Below, one piece after another: positions 14,657 through 21,375 of a stretch of DNA of 21,375 nt; the first letter of the stretch is position 1; every line of letters begins with the position of its first letter. The notes below the pieces were generated by a model that had not been told where the DNA came from, searched no databases, and saw only the letters and a list, made by a program, of their open reading frames with translations. The stretch comes from DASRBN01 sp035294305. Its GTDB lineage: Bacteria > Chloroflexota > Ktedonobacteria > Ktedonobacterales > Ktedonobacteraceae. The stretch is taken from the NCBI GenBank assembly GCA_035294305.1, contig DATGLD010000032.1:1-21375 (forward strand), written 5' to 3'. A program made the translations under genes and the position numbers.

Positions 14657-14848
14657 ATGAGTGAAGTCAAAGTAAACCCAGGTGATTCGTTCGAGCAGGC
14701 GCTTAAACGCTTCAATCGCAAGGTTCAGCAAGATGGAGTTCTGTCCGAGGCGCGCCGTCGCACTCACTATGAGAGCCCGCAGGCACGCCGTAAGCGTAAA
14801 GCGGCGGCCCAGCGCCGCAAACAACGACGCACTCGCCAACCAGGCTAA
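14657..14848 (+). CDS. rpsU: 30S ribosomal protein S21
   Basis: A 63-residue, very basic protein. VKVNPGDSFEQALKRFNRKV and the following VLSEARRRTHYESPQARRKR are the S21 family pattern. S21 joins the 30S subunit late and helps base-pairing of mRNA with the 16S 3' end. The ATG at 14657 is used, with GGTGA 5-6 nt upstream made of the end of the preceding gene; a GTG three codons upstream overlaps that gene's stop. It shares an operon with the zinc-ribbon gene and is followed by a good terminator. Confidence 0.93.
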   Translation: MSEVKVNPGDSFEQALKRFNRKVQQDGVLSEARRRTHYESPQARRKRKAAAQRRKQRRTRQPG

Positions 14849-14907
14849 TCAGAACTGCTATTAAAATTTCATCTACTCGCTACCCGCGTTAGCTTCAGGA
14901 CACCCAC

Positions 14908-14970
14908 AAGGGCGCTCTTGCTATGACATGTTCGACAATTATCCATTGTCATAGTAAGGGTGCCCTTTTT
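14908..14970 (+). terminator. Rho-independent terminator of the zinc-ribbon/rpsU operon
   Basis: A 21-bp arm starting AAGGGCGCTCTTG (14908) pairs with the arm ending GTGCCCTT; three positions differ but are compatible with G-U pairing. The loop is about 18 nt (14929-14946) and a T5 run ends the structure at 14970. Confidence 0.8.
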
Positions 14971-15043
14971 AGATTCTTGTTAGGATACCTTCCCGTTTTT
15001 GATAGTGAAAAAAATCATTAATTAATCGACGAGCAATCACCGG

Positions 15044-16495
15044 TCAGTTCAAGCCCGAACCCACGACGGCAATGATGCGAGCGTAATGTCCAGGCGCCGC
15101 TATTTTGGTAAGAGCACCGGTCTGGATATCGAAGGCGTACAGGATTCCATCGCCATAGAAGGTAATAACATGGCTGTTGAACCAGCTTCCTAGTTCGAGC
15201 AATCGATCCGTCGTAGTGGCTACAAGCACCGGCTTGCTGGCAGCCAGAAGCGTACCCGAGCCACTGATCTGTACAGTGTAGATGGCGCTATGCCGGTCGT
15301 AAGGTGGTTGAGAGTCGCTCGAGAACTCTACATATGCCAATGTATGCGCGTCAGGAGAAAACACCGGTGTAGTGACCCAACGATAGTCAGCGCTATTACT
15401 CAGGCTATTTTGTGCCGGCAGAACCACGTGCGTTTGCCCTAAGGTTAAAGGCGAACCGGTTAATGTTGCCAGATCCAGGCTGTTAGCATAGGAAAGAGTC
15501 GCAACATCGGAGGGCACACTGTTATCGGCAGGAACAGGAGCTGCCCCTTCATTGGTCGAAAACAGCAGCGCATTGCCATATGGCTCGAGGGCCAAGGGTC
15601 CCTGCTCGGAGTCCTCATCTAAAAGAGATTGCGGCTGGGCAGAAGTCGAATTGAGGTCGAGCGACCATAGACCATATTGTACCGCTTCATGGCTTCCTCG
15701 ATCGTCGGTAAGCAATAGGGTGCTATCGGCATGGGAGCTTGAGCCATTCAAAAACGAGAAAATGCGGAAGCAAGGACAATTTAAAGCGGATTGCTCATAC
15801 ACCAGCGTTGGGCTCGCTATTGGGCCTGCATAGAGATCGATAGGGCCGGTGCCATCGATAGATTCGGTAGTCCAGGCAATCATCTTCCCATCGTTGCTAA
15901 GGGCCATCGAGGTGATGAGCTGGCCGGAAGCAATGCTGGCAATTTTCGTCGGAGTTCCACCAAAAATATCTGTTATCCAGAGGCCATCTCCAGCATAGAG
16001 TATTCGACCATCAGGCGTCAGAATAGGAGGTACTGCCTCGTTATAGACAAATCCGGTCGCGGGTATCTGTTCAGAGAAATTACTACTGGTTGATACTAAG
16101 TAGAGACCATTTTGTTGCTCATAGATTACATAATGGTCGCCCGGCAACTGTAGGGCGGGAAGAATAGAATTGCTCGGTGAAAAGATAGGCGCCGAAATAG
16201 TCGGTGTTATGTCCGGGCTTTGTGTTGGTGCAGGTGTAAGGCCCGGCGTTTTCTTCCCGGTCGCAGTTTGGCTTGCCTGCGGCGAGGACGTGCCGCCAGT
16301 AGCCGATCGTGCCGGCGTACTGTTCGTCTGCGCCAGGCCAACAACGAGCAAGCCGGAGAATAGAAGCAGCAACAGGCCAATAAGAATAAGCAAGGAGAAA
16401 ATTCCCGCTTTAGAAATTGGCGAACTTGTATTTCGCTGGGGCCTCCTCTCTGGTGGCAGCATTTGATCTGGTGGCTCACTCACTTGTTGTGTCAA
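15044..16495 (-). CDS. Membrane-anchored TolB/WD40-like beta-propeller protein
   Basis: A 483-residue protein with a short cytoplasmic N-terminus, one transmembrane helix (about 31-55), a Thr/Ser/Pro-rich linker (about 57-110) and an extracellular beta-propeller. Propeller repeats of the TolB/WD40-like type show as PPILTPDGRILYAGDGLWI, MALSNDGKMIAWTTES and PVFSPDAHTLAYVEFS. Such proteins are protein-binding or sensor scaffolds; no catalytic residues are seen. The frame starts at TTG 16495 with a weak purine-rich site, and an ATG exists at 16462; the start is uncertain. It lies 81 bp after the alpha/beta hydrolase gene on the same strand, perhaps in one operon. Function unknown. Confidence 0.8.
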   Translation of the reverse strand: MTQQVSEPPDQMLPPERRPQRNTSSPISKAGIFSLLILIGLLLLLFSGLLVVGLAQTNSTPARSATGGTSSPQASQTATGKKTPGLTPAPTQSPDITPTISAPIFSPSNSILPALQLPGDHYVIYEQQNGLYLVSTSSNFSEQIPATGFVYNEAVPPILTPDGRILYAGDGLWITDIFGGTPTKIASIASGQLITSMALSNDGKMIAWTTESIDGTGPIDLYAGPIASPTLVYEQSALNCPCFRIFSFLNGSSSHADSTLLLTDDRGSHEAVQYGLWSLDLNSTSAQPQSLLDEDSEQGPLALEPYGNALLFSTNEGAAPVPADNSVPSDVATLSYANSLDLATLTGSPLTLGQTHVVLPAQNSLSNSADYRWVTTPVFSPDAHTLAYVEFSSDSQPPYDRHSAIYTVQISGSGTLLAASKPVLVATTTDRLLELGSWFNSHVITFYGDGILYAFDIQTGALTKIAAPGHYARIIAVVGSGLN

Positions 16496-16576
16496 AACTT
16501 TCTTCTACCCCTAATGTTGTGCTACAGACCCTGAGTATATCCGAAATACCATCCAGTGTGAAGCTTCCAGTACCTC

Positions 16577-17383
16577 TTACGCCGATTGATCCGCAGGCGA
16601 ATTTCGCCGGTGCAGCTTTGACTTAGCCACCTGGCGTTGAATAAAAGCCAATGTTTTAGAGAATACCTCTTCGTGATCATGGTCCTTCATAATAATATGA
16701 TAGGAGTGATAGAAAGTGACGAGGTACTTTTCTTGCGAGCCAATGCGACGATAAATCTCGCGCCCATCACGCGCCGGAACCACGTGATCGTGCAGCGACA
16801 TCATGATCAGCGCAGGAGCTGTTATTCGTGGCAGTTCCTCACGCAGGCGGGGCAAAAATTTCAATATGCTTTCGATTGGCCGTATCGGTGTCCAATGAGA
16901 GGTACTCCGCTTGTAGCGGCGGCGTGCATCACGATCGCGCACATCTTCATAAATCGTTGGTAGCAATGGAACAACGAATTTGGCTACAACGATAAATGGC
17001 CTGAGCAGGGGGTGCATATAGATCGGAGCGCACATCACCACGATGCCTGCTACCTCCTCATGCGCCGCGATATGCAACACCAGCGCTCCACCCAGCGAGT
17101 GCCCTACAAGAAAAACCAGGTCACAGTGCGCCTTCAGCCCGCGCAACTCATTGCTTACTGCCTGTACCCAATCATCCCAACCAAGAGTCATCAACTCGCG
17201 CACGTGGTCCATACCATGCCCCGGCAGCAGCATATTAACAGCGAGCATGCCATGTTCTTGTAGGTATTGTTCCAATTCGACCATATCGTCTCGCGTGCCA
17301 TTGAATCCATGTACAAGCAGAACACCGATCACCGGTTTATTAGCGGCATCTGGTGAAGCATGTTGCGTTTGAGAAGTTGTCAT
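16577..17383 (-). CDS. Alpha/beta hydrolase (serine carboxylesterase / monoacylglycerol lipase-like)
   Basis: A 268-residue alpha/beta hydrolase of the serine aminopeptidase S33 / Est30 type. VLLVHGFNGT (21-30) forms the oxyanion region, GHSLGG holds the nucleophile Ser 96, and Asp 199 (SLHDHVVP) and His 229 (YHSYHIIMKD) complete the triad. LPGHGMD and WDDWV are typical of carboxylesterases and monoacylglycerol lipases. No signal peptide is seen, so it is intracellular. The ATG at 17383 is chosen: AAGGA lies about 11 nt upstream and family similarity begins soon after; the frame extends to 17545 with no good site. An extended -10 (TGATACAAT, minus strand) lies about 50 nt upstream. Confidence 0.9.
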   Translation of the reverse strand: MTTSQTQHASPDAANKPVIGVLLVHGFNGTRDDMVELEQYLQEHGMLAVNMLLPGHGMDHVRELMTLGWDDWVQAVSNELRGLKAHCDLVFLVGHSLGGALVLHIAAHEEVAGIVVMCAPIYMHPLLRPFIVVAKFVVPLLPTIYEDVRDRDARRRYKRSTSHWTPIRPIESILKFLPRLREELPRITAPALIMMSLHDHVVPARDGREIYRRIGSQEKYLVTFYHSYHIIMKDHDHEEVFSKTLAFIQRQVAKSKLHRRNSPADQSA

Positions 17384-17430
17384 GTATTCGAGTTTCCTTG
17401 CGCGTTGGACAGAGACTGACCTGCTCATTA

Positions 17431-17439
17431 ATTGTATCA
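17431..17439 (-). promoter_or_regulatory. Extended -10 promoter of the alpha/beta hydrolase gene
   Basis: Minus strand TGATACAAT (TGn plus TACAAT); the -35 is weak. Confidence 0.45.
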
Positions 17440-17645
17440 TAAGCAAGAACCAGAAGATGCAGCCTTGTAGCTGGACCTCGCAAAAAATCGCATCTGATAC
17501 TATTACGTTTTGACGGGGGTGTTGGTTAGAGGAGAAAGGTTGCAAAAACTATCCTGATCTGTAATAGAGTATATCAAGACATTCTGATGTGAGCAATCGC
17601 TGTTAGTTCTTCCTACTCACATAAGGGATAGTGACTTGCTGGGGC

Positions 17646-17674
17646 TTGAAATGTTGGTTCAGAGCTAGTATAGT
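17646..17674 (+). promoter_or_regulatory. Promoter of the hicBA remnant
   Basis: TTGAAA (17646-17651), 17 bp, TATAGT (17669-17674), about 20 nt upstream of the remnant ATG with AGAGG between. The promoter and ribosome site appear intact although the genes are not. Confidence 0.5.
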
Positions 17675-17693
17675 AGTCATAAGAGGTACTAGC

Positions 17694-17923
17694 ATGGCTA
17701 TACGAACTTTTAGCGCTGATATCTATAAAGAGGATGAGCTATACGTTGCAGAATGCCCAGAAGTAGGTAGTGCGAGCGAGCCTGGGAAACACTAAAGAAG
17801 CAAACATCTAGTGGAGTGGTTGGTTGTGTCGCGCCAATACATCCCAGACTAGCAATCGGGACTTTACGTAGTATTCTTCGACAGGCCGGGGTGAGTCCTG
17901 AAGAATTTATGGAAAACCTATAA
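17694..17923 (+). pseudogene. Collapsed hicBA toxin-antitoxin locus
   Basis: Two pieces survive. From ATG 17694, a 33-codon frame includes ADIYKEDELYVAECPEVG, the N-terminus of a HicB-type antitoxin, ending at TAA 17793-17795. Shifting by one base just before that stop gives SLGNTKEAN, matching the next conserved helix of HicB (xLxNxKEA), so a deletion and frameshift destroyed the gene. From about 17812 another frame gives APIHPRLAIGTLRSILRQAG then VSPEEFMENL and stop at 17923: the C-terminal part of a HicA mRNA-interferase toxin (hp...GTLRSIL..AG....EF). The catalytic N-terminus of HicA is gone. The order HicB-HicA is as in many bacteria. Neither product can work. Confidence 0.8.
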
Positions 17924-18065
17924 CCAGTCTGAAAACCTTCGCAACTTTCCTTCCGCTGACTGCAATCCTCGTCATCCGTTTAATAAATGTCATATCTTTT
18001 TGACTTCACCTGCTTTCCGGTGTGGAGAACAGAACGCAATCAAATACATAAGGAGTAATTTTCGT

Positions 18066-19205
18066 ATGAAGTTCGCGACAACGGCTATTCACGCGGGACA
18101 GGAGCCCGATCCATCAACCGGTTCGGTTATGACGCCCATTTTCCAGACCGCGACCTATGCCCAGGCAGGACTGGGCGAAAATAAGGGGTTTGAGTACTCG
18201 CGCACGGATAATCCAACCCGCAGCGCGTTGCAAGCGTGTGTCGCAGCGCTCGAAGGAGGAACGTATGGGCTGGCTTTCGCCTCCGGCATGGCGGCGGAAG
18301 CAGCTGTTCTCAGCCTGCTGAGCGCGGGTGATCATATGGTGGCCTGTGACGACCTGTATGGTGGCAGCTATCGCATTTTCGAGCGCGTGATGCGCCGCTA
18401 CAATGTCGAAACGAGCTATGTACCGGCAGGCAACGTCGCAGCATATGAGAAAGCCATCCGCCCCAACACCAAAATCGTCTGGTTGGAGACACCAACCAAC
18501 CCGCTGCTGCGCTTGACGGATATTCAGGCCACCGTAGAGATCGCGCACCGGCAGAAACTGCTGGTAGTCGTGGATAATACGTTTGCCAGTCCCTACTTTC
18601 AGCAACCACTGAAGCTGGGTGCGGACATCGTCGTGCATAGCACCACAAAATACATCAATGGGCATAGCGATGTCATTGGTGGCGCGGTAGTCTTGAACAA
18701 TGCAGAGGCATACGAGGCGATCAAGTTCTACCAGAATGCGGCAGGAGGAGTGCCCGCGCCTTTCGATAGCTGGTTGACGCTGCGCGGCATCAAAACCCTG
18801 GCCGTACGCATGCGCCAGCACGAAGAGAACGCACGGGCAGTTGCCAGGTTCCTGCAAGAGCATCCACGCGTCGAAAAGGTCTACTATCCTGGACTGCCCT
18901 CTCATCCCGACTATGAACTCGCCAAGCGCCAGATGAGTGGTTTCGGCGGTATGGTCTCTTTCCAGTGCAAAGGAACGTATGATGATGTGGTGGCCATGGT
19001 ACGCCACTTCAAGGTGTTCGCGCTGGCAGAAAGCCTGGGCGGGGTTGAATCGCTCGTTTGCCATCCCGCGTCAATGACACATGGCTCCATTCCAAAGGAA
19101 ATTCGCGAAGCGCGCGGCCTCTCCGATACGCTGCTGCGCCTCTCGGTCGGGATCGAAGATATCGAGGATATTATTGCGGACCTGGAGCAGGCACTGGGCC
19201 GGTAA
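18066..19205 (+). CDS. Cystathionine gamma-synthase/lyase-family PLP enzyme
   Basis: A 379-residue enzyme of the Cys/Met metabolism PLP family (fold type I): homologues make or cleave cystathionine in transsulphuration. Near the N-terminus FEYSRTDNPTR (Tyr 44 area and Arg 46 contact the cofactor phosphate), then LAFASGMAA (69-77), Asp 170 in VVVDNTFASPY, and the PLP lysine Lys 195 in HSTTKYINGHSDVIGG. SLGGVESLVCHPASMTH near the C-terminus is also a signature. Sequence alone does not separate gamma-synthase from gamma-lyase. The ATG at 18066 is preceded by AAGGAG at 10 nt; a longer frame opens at 18000 without such a site. It appears to be transcribed alone and intact. Confidence 0.93.
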   Translation: MKFATTAIHAGQEPDPSTGSVMTPIFQTATYAQAGLGENKGFEYSRTDNPTRSALQACVAALEGGTYGLAFASGMAAEAAVLSLLSAGDHMVACDDLYGGSYRIFERVMRRYNVETSYVPAGNVAAYEKAIRPNTKIVWLETPTNPLLRLTDIQATVEIAHRQKLLVVVDNTFASPYFQQPLKLGADIVVHSTTKYINGHSDVIGGAVVLNNAEAYEAIKFYQNAAGGVPAPFDSWLTLRGIKTLAVRMRQHEENARAVARFLQEHPRVEKVYYPGLPSHPDYELAKRQMSGFGGMVSFQCKGTYDDVVAMVRHFKVFALAESLGGVESLVCHPASMTHGSIPKEIREARGLSDTLLRLSVGIEDIEDIIADLEQALGR

Positions 19206-19212
19206 ACGGCCC
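19196..19212 (+). repeat. Short hairpin at the stop codon of the PLP enzyme gene
   Basis: GGGCCG (19196-19201) gtaaa CGGCCC (19207-19212), a 6-bp GC stem spanning the stop codon and followed by A6, not T's, so not a normal terminator for this strand. Confidence 0.4.
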
Positions 19213-19521
19213 AAAAAAGGGGTCATCCGGTGAATGAGACACTTCACAACCCGATTGTTGGGTTGGGGAACGTCTCATTCAATGTACCATACCAGGTCGA
19301 ATCGGCTCTTTTGTTACCATTGCAGCTATTAACCGATGTAATACTATGAGTGTTTCGACCCCAAACGGATTCGGGAAACGGCGAAATCTTGCTGCTTCCC
19401 TGTTGGGGCAGTATAGTGGCTAAACCCGGAAATATCAGGTGCAAATGCACTATATAAAATGCGCGTAATCTTTCTTTATTAGCATGTATACGATGATTTT
19501 TTGAGGAGGAATGTTTTAACA
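19206..19521. other. Intergenic region before the L,D-transpeptidase gene
   Basis: About 315 bp. It holds the nested hairpin at 19231-19281, an unexplained stretch, and near the gene a GTGCA aa TGCAC palindrome (19439-19450) next to an AT-rich TATATAAAAT box (19451-19460) that may be the promoter. No small gene is convincing. Confidence 0.55.
19231..19281 (+). repeat. Nested hairpin after the PLP enzyme gene
   Basis: Outer arms TGAATGAGAC (19231-19240) and GTCTCATTCA (19272-19281) pair over 10 bp; inner arms CAACCC (19247-19252) and GGGTTG (19260-19265) pair over 6 bp with a 7-nt loop; the internal loops are equal (6 and 6 nt). The fold is strong but no T-run follows. It could be a 3' stabiliser, a slow terminator or a small palindromic element. 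Confidence 0.5.
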
Positions 19522-21231
19522 ATGGCATCTCTCTCCCGTTTCCGGCAGCGTTCAAGCAAAGCCGCTTTCACGATGCTAGCAGCCTTGCTTGTGATGCTTT
19601 TATTAAGTGCCTGTGGCGACCCTCAAACGCAACAGCAGGCTACTCAGAGTAAGGCTGCACTCGACCAGCTAATAGCGAATGCGCGAAGCATCGGCGTGCC
19701 CACGGATATGCTGCAGCCAATATTGAATCAGGAGGCACAACTTGGCCAGACTCAGGCCCCCTTTGGGCTGTTCAACGGCTCGTCGGTGAATGTATACTAT
19801 ACAAACCTGGCCCAGCGCTACAATCTGCTGAAAGTGCAGGTAAGTGGCCTGGAAACGCAAGTGACCCAGCAACTGGATTACCAGGCCACCATTGACCTAT
19901 CCAACTTTGAAAGCGCCCTGGCCCAGCGGCAGGACCAGAATTTTATCGAGGCGAAAATCTTTGCTGCTCAACTGACCACCGATCAGAACTTGCTGGCAAA
20001 AGCGCAGTATCCCAAAGATTACATGCAAATCAGTTACAATGCTAAGCGTTCCACTCAGGCTCTTCATTTAATGGGTCCCGCTTATAACGCGCTCAAATCC
20101 CTACAGCAGGTCATCCAGCAGTTACAGGCCTCGCACCTGGACGTAACGGGCCTCAAACAGCAGCAGCAGAACGACTTGCAAGCCTTCCGCAACGCGACCA
20201 GACCGGAGGATTACTCGTCATTGATCGATCAGATCAACACGCAGTTGAATGAAACCACGGTTTACTCATCACAGGCCATTCCTTACGTGGGTGCCTACAA
20301 ACTGAATGAACTCAGCACCGACATCAATTTGCTCAAGCAGTATGGTCAGAACTACAGTACATTCCAGCAGCATTATGATGCTGATAAAGCAGCGCTCGCC
20401 AACGCTAAATCCATCACCGATTACCTGAAGTTCTCCTCGCAAATTGACAGTGATCTTGCCTCAATTCAGATGCCACTGATTGCCGGGCAGGCCAGTTACT
20501 TGCTCAACCAGTTCCATAAGGAGGTCACCAGTTGGGGCAACTCGCACCAGTACCACGACTCCTACGATGGTGGCACCTATAACCTGGATTATGAATATGA
20601 CGAGCAGGGTATAGGATCGGATGCGGACGCCGCCGTGCAGTATGCCCAGAGCACACAATCGATTGATGATTTCCAATCGGCGATTGATCTGATCAACAAT
20701 GATATGCTGCACCTGAAGATGATGGAAGCCGATTACAGCGATAAAACCCCCTGGAACCAGGTACACGCGACCGATATCGAGTTGATGAAGCATTATAATC
20801 TGATGTCGGGCCAGGTACTTGTGGTCTCGCTGGTCGAGCAGACACTGCGCCTGTACAACAACGGCAAGCTGGTGCGCTCGTTCCTGATCACTTCTGGTCA
20901 ATATGAGAAGCCCTCGCCTCCAGGATATTGGAGCATCTTCCTGCGGCAGTCGCCGACGGTGTTCAAATCGAGCGAACCGAAAGGATCGGCGTTCTGGTAT
21001 CCAGATACCAAGATCAACTATGCCATGGAATACCACGATGGTGGATACTTCTTCCACGATAGCTGGTGGCGAGTAAACTACGGCCCGGGCACCAATTTCC
21101 CGCACTACGATGTGGGAGGCGATGAACAGTTTGCCGGCAATGGGAGTCACGGCTGCATTAACATGCAGGAGAATGACGCGGCCTGGTTATATGCCAATAC
21201 ATCCTACGGGGCCGCCGTGCTCCTGTACTAG
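19522..21231 (+). CDS. Lipoprotein L,D-transpeptidase (YkuD domain) with long helical ectodomain
   Basis: A 569-residue predicted lipoprotein. The signal peptide has a basic start, a hydrophobic core and the lipobox LLSAC (Cys 31). Residues about 33-425 form a long, Gln-rich, helical extracellular region without a recognised domain. The C-terminal ~135 residues are an L,D-transpeptidase catalytic domain: VLVVSLVEQTLRLYNNGKL, LITSGQYEKPSPPG, the conserved His 512 (YFFHDSWW), and the active-site motif GSHGCINM with Cys 545. These enzymes form 3-3 cross-links in peptidoglycan or attach proteins to it. The ATG at 19522 is preceded by AGGAGG about 12 nt away; a TTG at 19501 would include the ribosome site and is rejected. 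The long spacer probably reaches from membrane to wall. Confidence 0.92.
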   Translation: MASLSRFRQRSSKAAFTMLAALLVMLLLSACGDPQTQQQATQSKAALDQLIANARSIGVPTDMLQPILNQEAQLGQTQAPFGLFNGSSVNVYYTNLAQRYNLLKVQVSGLETQVTQQLDYQATIDLSNFESALAQRQDQNFIEAKIFAAQLTTDQNLLAKAQYPKDYMQISYNAKRSTQALHLMGPAYNALKSLQQVIQQLQASHLDVTGLKQQQQNDLQAFRNATRPEDYSSLIDQINTQLNETTVYSSQAIPYVGAYKLNELSTDINLLKQYGQNYSTFQQHYDADKAALANAKSITDYLKFSSQIDSDLASIQMPLIAGQASYLLNQFHKEVTSWGNSHQYHDSYDGGTYNLDYEYDEQGIGSDADAAVQYAQSTQSIDDFQSAIDLINNDMLHLKMMEADYSDKTPWNQVHATDIELMKHYNLMSGQVLVVSLVEQTLRLYNNGKLVRSFLITSGQYEKPSPPGYWSIFLRQSPTVFKSSEPKGSAFWYPDTKINYAMEYHDGGYFFHDSWWRVNYGPGTNFPHYDVGGDEQFAGNGSHGCINMQENDAAWLYANTSYGAAVLLY

Positions 21232-21304
21232 TCACTGACGTTTTGATATAAGGGTTGCCAGGAGAAAAGGAAGGTGGTAGGGTAGAGAAAAAAGGGGGAA
21301 GCCA

Positions 21305-21375
21305 ATGAGCCAGGAGGAAGAGAAGGCAGGTGCGCCCAGTGTGATCCAGGAGCGTTTAGCGTGGCAAGTGGCCAG
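21305..21375 (+). CDS. Start of a further gene (partial)
   Basis: An ATG at 21305 with GGGGGAA about 4-6 nt upstream opens a frame of 23 codons that reaches the window edge without a stop, beginning MSQEEEKAGAPSVIQERLAW. The piece is too short to identify. It is on the same strand as the L,D-transpeptidase, 73 bp after its stop. Confidence 0.55.
   Translation, partial: MSQEEEKAGAPSVIQERLAWQVA

Larger units (their letters stand above)
17384..17693. other. Intergenic region between the hydrolase and the hic remnant
   Basis: About 310 bp. The left end holds the minus-strand extended -10 of the hydrolase gene, the right end the promoter of the hicBA remnant. I see no gene, RNA or clear repeat in the middle. 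Confidence 0.6.

Noticed and set aside
17941..18065. Possible SAM-type riboswitch or T-box before the PLP enzyme gene
   Set aside because: Only a small CACC/GGTG hairpin is present; the conserved core of these leaders is not seen.
18114..19064. Minus-strand 316-codon frame inside the PLP enzyme gene
   Set aside because: An antisense shadow; the plus strand has the complete enzyme with its PLP lysine.
19244..19555. Minus-strand 103-codon frame before the L,D-transpeptidase gene
   Set aside because: No ribosome site or domain; it covers the hairpin and the promoter region of the plus-strand gene.

Overview
The window looks like chromosomal DNA from a bacterium of phylum Chloroflexota, most likely class Ktedonobacteria. 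This is inferred from gene content, not from a marker gene: an ABATE/CGNR-type regulator, WYL regulator, zinc-ribbon + S21 pair, TIGR00300-type enzyme, membrane Cas4-like proteins and a tiny protein with an RWGxDSRD-like tail, at moderate GC with many remnants of mobile or toxin-antitoxin genes. There are no rRNA, tRNA, CRISPR or complete insertion-sequence features. Genes occur as short operons on both strands.

Layout. 1-4620: a truncated lipoprotein with a retropepsin-like aspartic protease domain (-), a GH13 alpha-amylase-family enzyme (+) and, convergent to it, a sugar-type MFS transporter fused to a YkoP-like domain (-). 4738-7060: a minus-strand operon, isochorismatase-like hydrolase > ClbS/DfsB-like protein > YcaQ-family DNA glycosylase (interrupted by a one-base homopolymer frameshift), with a WYL regulator divergent at 7176-8153. 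8151-8234: a perfect 24-bp inverted repeat between convergent genes. 8235-8615: two tiny coupled minus-strand genes, one too short for usual gene callers, behind a perfect-consensus sigma-70 promoter that faces the promoters of the ABATE/CGNR regulator at 8838; an aquaporin-family channel follows. 10369-10452 is a remnant of a short-chain dehydrogenase C-terminus.

10536-12741: a minus-strand operon with two membrane-anchored halves of a Cas4-like nuclease, in the same frame and separated by a single TGA, then a TIGR00300 (LOR/SDH, ornithine-cyclodeaminase-type) enzyme. 12770-13220 is a mosaic remnant that includes a degraded inverted paralogue of the neighbouring HD-domain gene (13320-13901). 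14313-14848 holds a zinc-ribbon protein and ribosomal protein S21 with a good terminator. 15044-17383: a membrane-anchored TolB-like propeller and an alpha/beta hydrolase (-). 17694-17923: a collapsed hicBA toxin-antitoxin locus. 18066-21231: a cystathionine gamma-synthase/lyase and a lipoprotein L,D-transpeptidase. A further gene starts at 21305.

The two most interesting neighbourhoods are the Cas4-like pair and the ClbS/YcaQ/WYL cluster, which reads as a possible tolerance module against DNA-alkylating or cross-linking genotoxins. Both interpretations are inferences.
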